From positions 69,822,476-69,886,475 of the forward strand of contig CM057231.1 in the NCBI GenBank assembly GCA_029891385.1: a stretch of 64,000 nt of DNA. The letters run 5' to 3'. Source of the DNA: Erythroxylum novogranatense (taxonomy: Eukaryota > Streptophyta > Magnoliopsida > Malpighiales > Erythroxylaceae). The notes under the pieces are model-generated. The model saw only the letters and a program-made list of their open reading frames with translations. It searched no databases and was not told the origin of the DNA. A program made the position numbers and the translations under genes. Below, piece after piece: positions 58,483 to 64,000 of this stretch (position 1 is its first letter; every line of letters starts with the position of its first letter).

Positions 58483-60284
58483 TTTTAAATGCTATGAACT
58501 GGTGTTATTCCACTAAACATACTTCAGTATTTTGATGATTTCTGGATCAGTAGAGCTCCAAATGAGATGATTTCCAATTTGTGGTGAACTAGAGACATGG
58601 AGCTACAAATGGTATGAAGAAATTGGAATCTAATTCAATTTCTAAGATGTTTAAATTTCAGATAGAAGTTGTACATAGTATACTGATTTGGACAAGAGCA
58701 GTCCAAAAAAGATTAAAGTATATCTTTCGAATCACTAAACCGAATTGAATGAATTTGGTGTCATTAGAAACTTAAGACAATGGAGGACATCTTCTAGAAG
58801 AAAGTGTTATGATAGAATGTTCAAGGGTAATGTTGGCAAGACACTTAAGTATAAAAGACATAAGACATAATTGGAAGGGCAAATAGGACAATTTGCAATC
58901 ATTAAGGGCATAATCGGAAGAGGAAGTGTTTTCTTGCTTATAAATGAAGAAGAAAAATGTGAATGGGAGGATAAACAGAAGAGAACAACGAAAATCAGAG
59001 ATAAAGAGAAAGAGAGTTTGGTGATTTGAGAGAAAAGAAGATAGTAGGTTAGGGTTTAATTCTTCTTAGTCCTTAAGAAGATTTTGAAGCTATCCAAGAA
59101 GAGAAAAAGAAAGAGGAAGAAAAGAGTTTCTATTTAAGCTAAAGATCTCTTCATTTGGTGAAGAATCAAGGTTAAATATCTACATATAGGCGTATCCAGA
59201 ATTTGGAAGCAAATGCTATTTTTGGAGCGTACTGTGAGTCAACCTAGATGATTTCCTATGATTGATTTACTTTGAATTTATTTGATGTGTTAGCTTCTAA
59301 TTATAAATTGTTATGACTTGATTTGAATCTCGGACTTAGGGTCTGAGAAGTTTGTTATGTGAATTCTCAACGAAAGTTGAATGTCGGGCTTAGGCCCGAT
59401 GATAATGAGTTTCTGATTAAACATCGCATGTGATTATCTGATATGGCATAATCAATATTTGATGTATTTCATAAAATGCATACTTAGATAAAGGTGTTGT
59501 GACTTGAGTAACTAGTATGAAGCGCTTCCACGTAGAGCTTTGCTTCGTGATATATGTTCTGCACATAGAGATATGCTCTGTAATTCTATTCTGACTGAGC
59601 CCTATGGGCCAGTATTTGTATATGCATGTGATAGGCACTCGGTCACAACAATAAGAACGAATGTGAGTCTCATGCATATAGCATTATTAGATCGATATCC
59701 ATTGAATGAATATCCGTGAAATATATGATATGTGTTTATGATCCAGTGAACTCATCAATGATGGTTCACTCATTGAGTTTGCCAAACTCACCCAAAATTT
59801 GTAATTATTTTTCAGGATCAAAAGAATACCACATTATGCCAGCGGGAGTATACCTACAACATTTAAGTGAAGGAAAGAAGTCGGGATTAGTTCGCGTCTG
59901 CATTGCATTTCTTTATTTTCATATTGCATTGCGTTTATTATGAAATTTTTGTATCAAATAATGTATTCAGAAATTTTTGCACAATGTGTATACAAATGTA
60001 TTTATGTTGTAATGTAAAGACATTATGATCAAAGTGCTTTTTTTTGTAATGGGCCCTAATTGGCTATTGAAAATTTTGTTGATGATTTTGTTTTAATTGA
60101 AAATGCTTATGAATGAATGTGGGCCCAATTTGAGTATCGATTTATGCATATTGTGTTTGTGGTTCAAAAAAATTATACAAATTTCTAAAAGGTTGAGTGA
60201 TTTAGCACGTCACCTTCGTGGTGCACGGACTCATATATCACCCATCAATATCGAGTTCAGGTCTTGCGAGAGAGGGGTGCTACA
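58483..60284 (+). mobile_element. T6 right LTR, 5' part missing
   Basis: Matches 54901-56389 and 58247-58475 of the left LTR. TATA box at 58939-58945. Confidence 0.85.
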
Positions 60285-60289
60285 TTACA
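60285..60289. repeat. Target site duplication TTACA (right of T6)
   Basis: Partner of 53544-53548. Confidence 0.75.
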
Positions 60290-61189
60290 TTCATATTCTC
60301 TCTTGAGCAATATAACTCTTATCCTTAAGTTGATTAACTAAAATCTCTTCTAATTAAAACTCGTAAGAACACATTACTTCAATTTATGATAACTTACATT
60401 TAATTTATCCCTAATTTAAAAATCTTTGAAAAATTAATTCAATTCAAACAATGGTACCCTAACATAAAATTAACATAAATTGAGTAATAAAACAACATAT
60501 GTCAAATACTTAGCAATCCATATTAACAACCAACTAACTTAATTATTTTTGAACTTTTATTAAGCATGATGAGTTTGATTGAAATGCCAAAATTTTAACA
60601 TGAAAGTAAACACCTTTTTATGAATAACTCCTATTACTCAATGATAACTTTTAAAATGGTTACTAGAATTATTTTTAATTATGACCCATTTAGATCAAAA
60701 CTAGTGGAATATAATTCATTATAGCACACTTTATTCACACATATTTTTAATACAACAATTTACAATTAATTTGGATACTTATTAAGATAAAATCGAATTT
60801 TCAGTTCGCCTTAAGGTCATACATATGGTCATATCATTCATTTCAAGTAGTGTTCTTAAATTTGTTTGATCATGTTCAAACTAAGCTATTGATTAGTGAT
60901 CATATCAATTATCCTAACATAATCGAATCAAAAGTAATTAAATATCAAATGAGTCACTTTAATCACCATAATTTTTATTACTTATTTTTCAGAAGTTATT
61001 ACTTTTTAAAAGTTGAATTAACTATAGCAAAGCTATCTCAAAATTACAATGAGTTCATAATGAAATTAATCACAAAACAAATTGCAAAATCAAATTAAAA
61101 AGGCACGTGAAAATAACCATAGTTGTTTCAAGTTCCATCTGGTCTTCATTTCTACAGATAAAGTATACTGATCAAATTTAGCTATCATA
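60290..61189. other. AT-rich sequence, no gene recognised
   Basis: The stretch 60560-60960 weakly resembles 63050-63450 (shared words around TTTGAAATG, ATGAATA, GGCTACTAG / GGTTACTAG). Open frame 60850-61098 has no recognised domain. Confidence 0.45.
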
Positions 61190-61960
61190 ATGGACTTGAT
61201 CTAATTAATGATGTTTGTAGCTAATAGGAGTTGTGAAGGCAATTTTGTACACTGGGGTGTCTTGCATCCTTTGGTTAGCAATACGAATGACCCAATTTAG
61301 AGTGGATGTCCAGCCATAATTGAGGCAGGTGTCAGATAGTAAAAGTAAAATTATGATCCAACCTACTTTGGAGTATTTGAATTTAAAAAATAAGATTTGT
61401 TGATCTTCTTCAACCTCTTTACATAGCATGTGTATTGGATCATATGTTCCAAACCATCTGTTTTTAGTATAAACTTGTTCTTATTAATTAGCCAAGTAAA
61501 AATAGAGACTTTTGATTCAGAGAGCACTTTCATAGGAGATTGAACCAAGGAACATTCCTACCTTCTTTTTATAAAGCCTTATAGCAGGACCTGTTAGTAA
61601 AAAGTGTAGAAGTATCTGGTAACCATGATATCAATCCCCGCCTACGATCAGAAGCGTGTGGGTAGATAACCCACTAGTAAATTGAACCCTCTAAAGTTGC
61701 ATGTCCATTACTCTTGATTCATAAAAGAAGATGATTTGAAGTTGAGTGGAAGTGTGTTCGTAAGTTGGGATAATTCAGTCCTTTATATAAGAGGACTATG
61801 TTGGGTCCAATTATCGATCCACACTCAGATATTCTCTCCATTTCCTAAAACATGCTTAACCAAAGGGAAAATCACCTGTCTCAATTTCAACATTTGCAAG
61901 AAGAACCAAGAGTACTCTTTTTAGAAATTCAAAATTACAAGAAAGTTTGACCCTCCTTAT
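61190..61960 (-). pseudogene. LINE (L1-type) remnant, 3' end of ORF
   Basis: Minus-strand frames give, from high to low coordinate, VKHVLGNGENI then VWIDNWTQ (about 61860-61800), SESKVSIFTWLINKNKF near 61530-61480 and LCKEVEEDQQILFFKFKYSKV near 61425-61365, a zf-RVT region in which one cysteine reads F. Frameshifts and stops separate the pieces. It lacks the reverse transcriptase domain. Confidence 0.72.
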
Positions 61961-64000
61961 ATGTTTTTTTTATTTTCCATTTGGGTTGTTACTTAGTAAG
62001 TTAAATGTAAAGAAAAAATTAAATTAAATTAAATAAGATTGAAAACACAAAATAACCGCTTCTCACACTTAAACCATACATGGTTCTTAATGAAAGATTA
62101 GTAAGCACAAAAGTAAATAATTAGTACATAAAACTAAAGATGAAGGAAGAAATAAAGAATAAAAAATTTCTTTAAGCCTTTTCATCAATGTTGCTTGACC
62201 GACATTTGTGATATATATCAAATAGTAATTGGGTACCTTGCATACAAATTAAAAAGTTGAAAAGAAATAAAATGTAAAAGATACTTGAAACAAAGTTAAA
62301 TAAAATATACCAAATGAAAAGAGAATAACGTAATAACTAATAATATAAACTTGATTAAAGTATTAGGGAAAGAATAAACCTAAAATACAAACAAAAACGA
62401 CAACTATTCATCAACCTCTCAAATTATCATTAGCACTCCTCCCATCTTTCTACCACAAAGATGAAGGTAAAGAAGGAATACGTGGCACACTAAATCAAAC
62501 ATGGTTGAAGTAAGCATTCATGCTCTCTCCCAAACAATCCATTGATTAGCTTTAAGCTTTGAGTTCTCTATACACCTTCAACATTTGTATAATTTTGTTT
62601 TATTATGAATCCAATTGATCATTTCTTTTATATAATCTTTCCTTTATCAATTATTCAGGAATCAATTTACCTTCCTTAGGATCCACTATATTTTCCTTCC
62701 TTTGCTCAATGGATAGTGGTGATTATCACCTTAGTCTTTCTTAACACATCAACACGTAACTCTTCATCTTCAAAACTGATGAAAACACTCTCTCCACTAA
62801 CTTCCTTCTCTCATCTCATATATCTTATTACTTTAAATATTCACGTATTTACAACATTCATCAACTTCTTAGTTCTAGATACTTATACTAACTTGTAATA
62901 TAATATTAACCTAACAAAACACTCTTTCAAATTTCAAATAAGTTTAAACAATTTTACTTAATATATAAAATGAGACAATAGAATAAAACAATAAGTAGTT
63001 AACAAAACATATCGAAAAAAATATGTAAATACTTTTCAAAATTTTTATAAAACAAAATGAGCTTGTTTGAAATGTCCTCTTAACCTTTAACACAATGAAA
63101 AATATTTATCATGAATACCTTCAGTTAGTTAGGTCATAGTTCCAAATGGCTACTAGCATTAATCATAACTTTTACCTAATACTTGAATCAAAATCAAAAA
63201 CATAATTTATTAATGCTCAACTTTATTCATTCATCATTTTTATCAATTCACATTTAATTTAGAAGAATCACATATTAATCTAAACTCTAAACTCAAGCCA
63301 AAGTTAAAATTATAAACAAAATAACATCATTCAATTTAAGCACCATTCTTAAGATGCTTTTGTCAAATTTGAAATAAATAAATATCCATGAATCCATTAT
63401 TTACCTTAATTTTATTGTTTATTTTTCTTTAATTGTAACTTACTAAGCTAAATTTCATCATATATTTTTTAGAAATTGAAAGAATTGATTAATCTAAAAA
63501 ATAGTTAACTTACTATTAAAGTTAACGAGATGACAATTTAAGTTGTAAGGGAGGTGATAGTTTGTCATGTAGTCTACCAATTAGAGCTACAAGGAGAATC
63601 TTGAGGGAAAGCATCCATAAAGCTTCTCTTTCTAAGATATATGTCTTTTTTAAGAATGTGTTGTTTTTAGCTGATACACTAAGTGAATTATAGCTCCAAG
63701 TACAATTTAAAAGAGTTTCTTATCCTACCTATTGCTTAGCTTGATTGCATTGGCCCAATCAACTATTTTGTTCCTATATATGGAGTTTTGATTGATGTTG
63801 AAGAGATCAAGGTGGTAGTTCCACAACTTCTGTGAGTAGGCGCATTAAAAAAACCAATAGGAATGACTCTCCAAGGCTTCTTTATATAGCACATAGTCCC
63901 TTGTTTCTATTGTAAATTTTATCTTGTCCCTAGTGTTATATTTTGTCTTATTGCTAACAAAAGCAAAAATGCAAGTTTACATATACTATTGAGTCACAAA
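61961..64000. other. AT-rich sequence, no gene recognised
   Basis: No protein domain, tRNA or clear repeat end seen; 63050-63450 may be a diverged copy of 60560-60960. Short open frames such as 62716-62898 look like chance. Confidence 0.45.

Larger units (their letters stand above)
53549..60284 (+). mobile_element. Gypsy remnant T6: full LTR, seven bases, partial LTR
   Basis: The left LTR (53549-58475) starts (A/T)GTAACACCCCGTCCC and ends GGGGTGCTACA. After TTTATGA, a second LTR copy begins in mid-sequence (58483, matching 54901) and runs to GGTGCTACA at 60284. TTACA flanks both ends. No gag or pol remains: a deletion removed the interior and the first 1.35 kb of the second LTR. LTR ends and the TATA boxes (55353, 58939) point to the plus orientation. 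The end words resemble Tekay-type LTRs such as T4. Confidence 0.82.

Noticed and set aside
1..64000. tRNA or rRNA genes, CRISPR arrays, bacterial operons
   Set aside because: None recognised by eye; a tRNA scan would be decisive. Gene structure and elements are plant nuclear.

Overview
The window looks like a gene-poor, repeat-rich stretch of a flowering-plant nuclear genome, probably a eudicot. The base composition is AT-rich, genes have spliced introns, a 12-base primer-binding site matches initiator tRNA-Met, and there are plant-type copia, Tekay-like gypsy, LINE, hAT and PIF/Harbinger elements. I could not fix the species. The only gene that looks functional is a four-exon homologue of the ribosome-biogenesis chaperone TSR2, on the minus strand at 35204-37095 (206 residues).

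Left part (1-17268): a decayed Ty1/copia element (T1) whose 3' LTR was split by a minus-strand long-LTR gypsy element (T2, 4554-16567, duplicated target TAGGA). The 3' LTR of T2 was in turn split by a 4.7 kb solo LTR (T3, 6218-10958, duplicated target TAGCC). A further LTR end lies at 1-880 in the copia gag. T2 keeps gag and part of the protease, but a deletion removed the rest of pol and half of one LTR.

Middle-left (17269-33830): a broken LINE; a complete 9.5 kb Tekay-like chromovirus (T4, 20544-30076) with two LTRs, PBS, polypurine tract and duplicated target GGTGT, carrying several stops but a long open integrase-chromodomain frame; an LTR-like stretch with a TATA box; and a dead hAT transposase.

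Middle (33830-52870): the TSR2 locus; a dispersed sequence X (three copies, ends undefined); a 5'-truncated LINE; a PIF/Harbinger element with broken transposase and Myb/SANT-like genes; and two TSR2 pseudogene copies in opposite orientations. One TSR2 copy is interrupted by a solo LTR (target ATTCA). The other lies beside two X copies that form a roughly 1 kb inverted repeat.

Right part (53544-64000): a gypsy remnant bounded by TTACA (LTR, seven bases, partial LTR) with a nested copia-type solo LTR (target TTTGT) and a 16-bp minisatellite, then a minus-strand LINE remnant and AT-rich sequence without recognisable genes.

The most unusual signals are LTR sub-structures repeated across families (a roughly 182-bp module, a short hairpin whose stem varies but still pairs, a hypervariable GC-rich island) and the opposite-strand TSR2 copies, which could form double-stranded RNA if transcribed together. 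These readings come from comparing sequence by eye; no database search or expression data were available.
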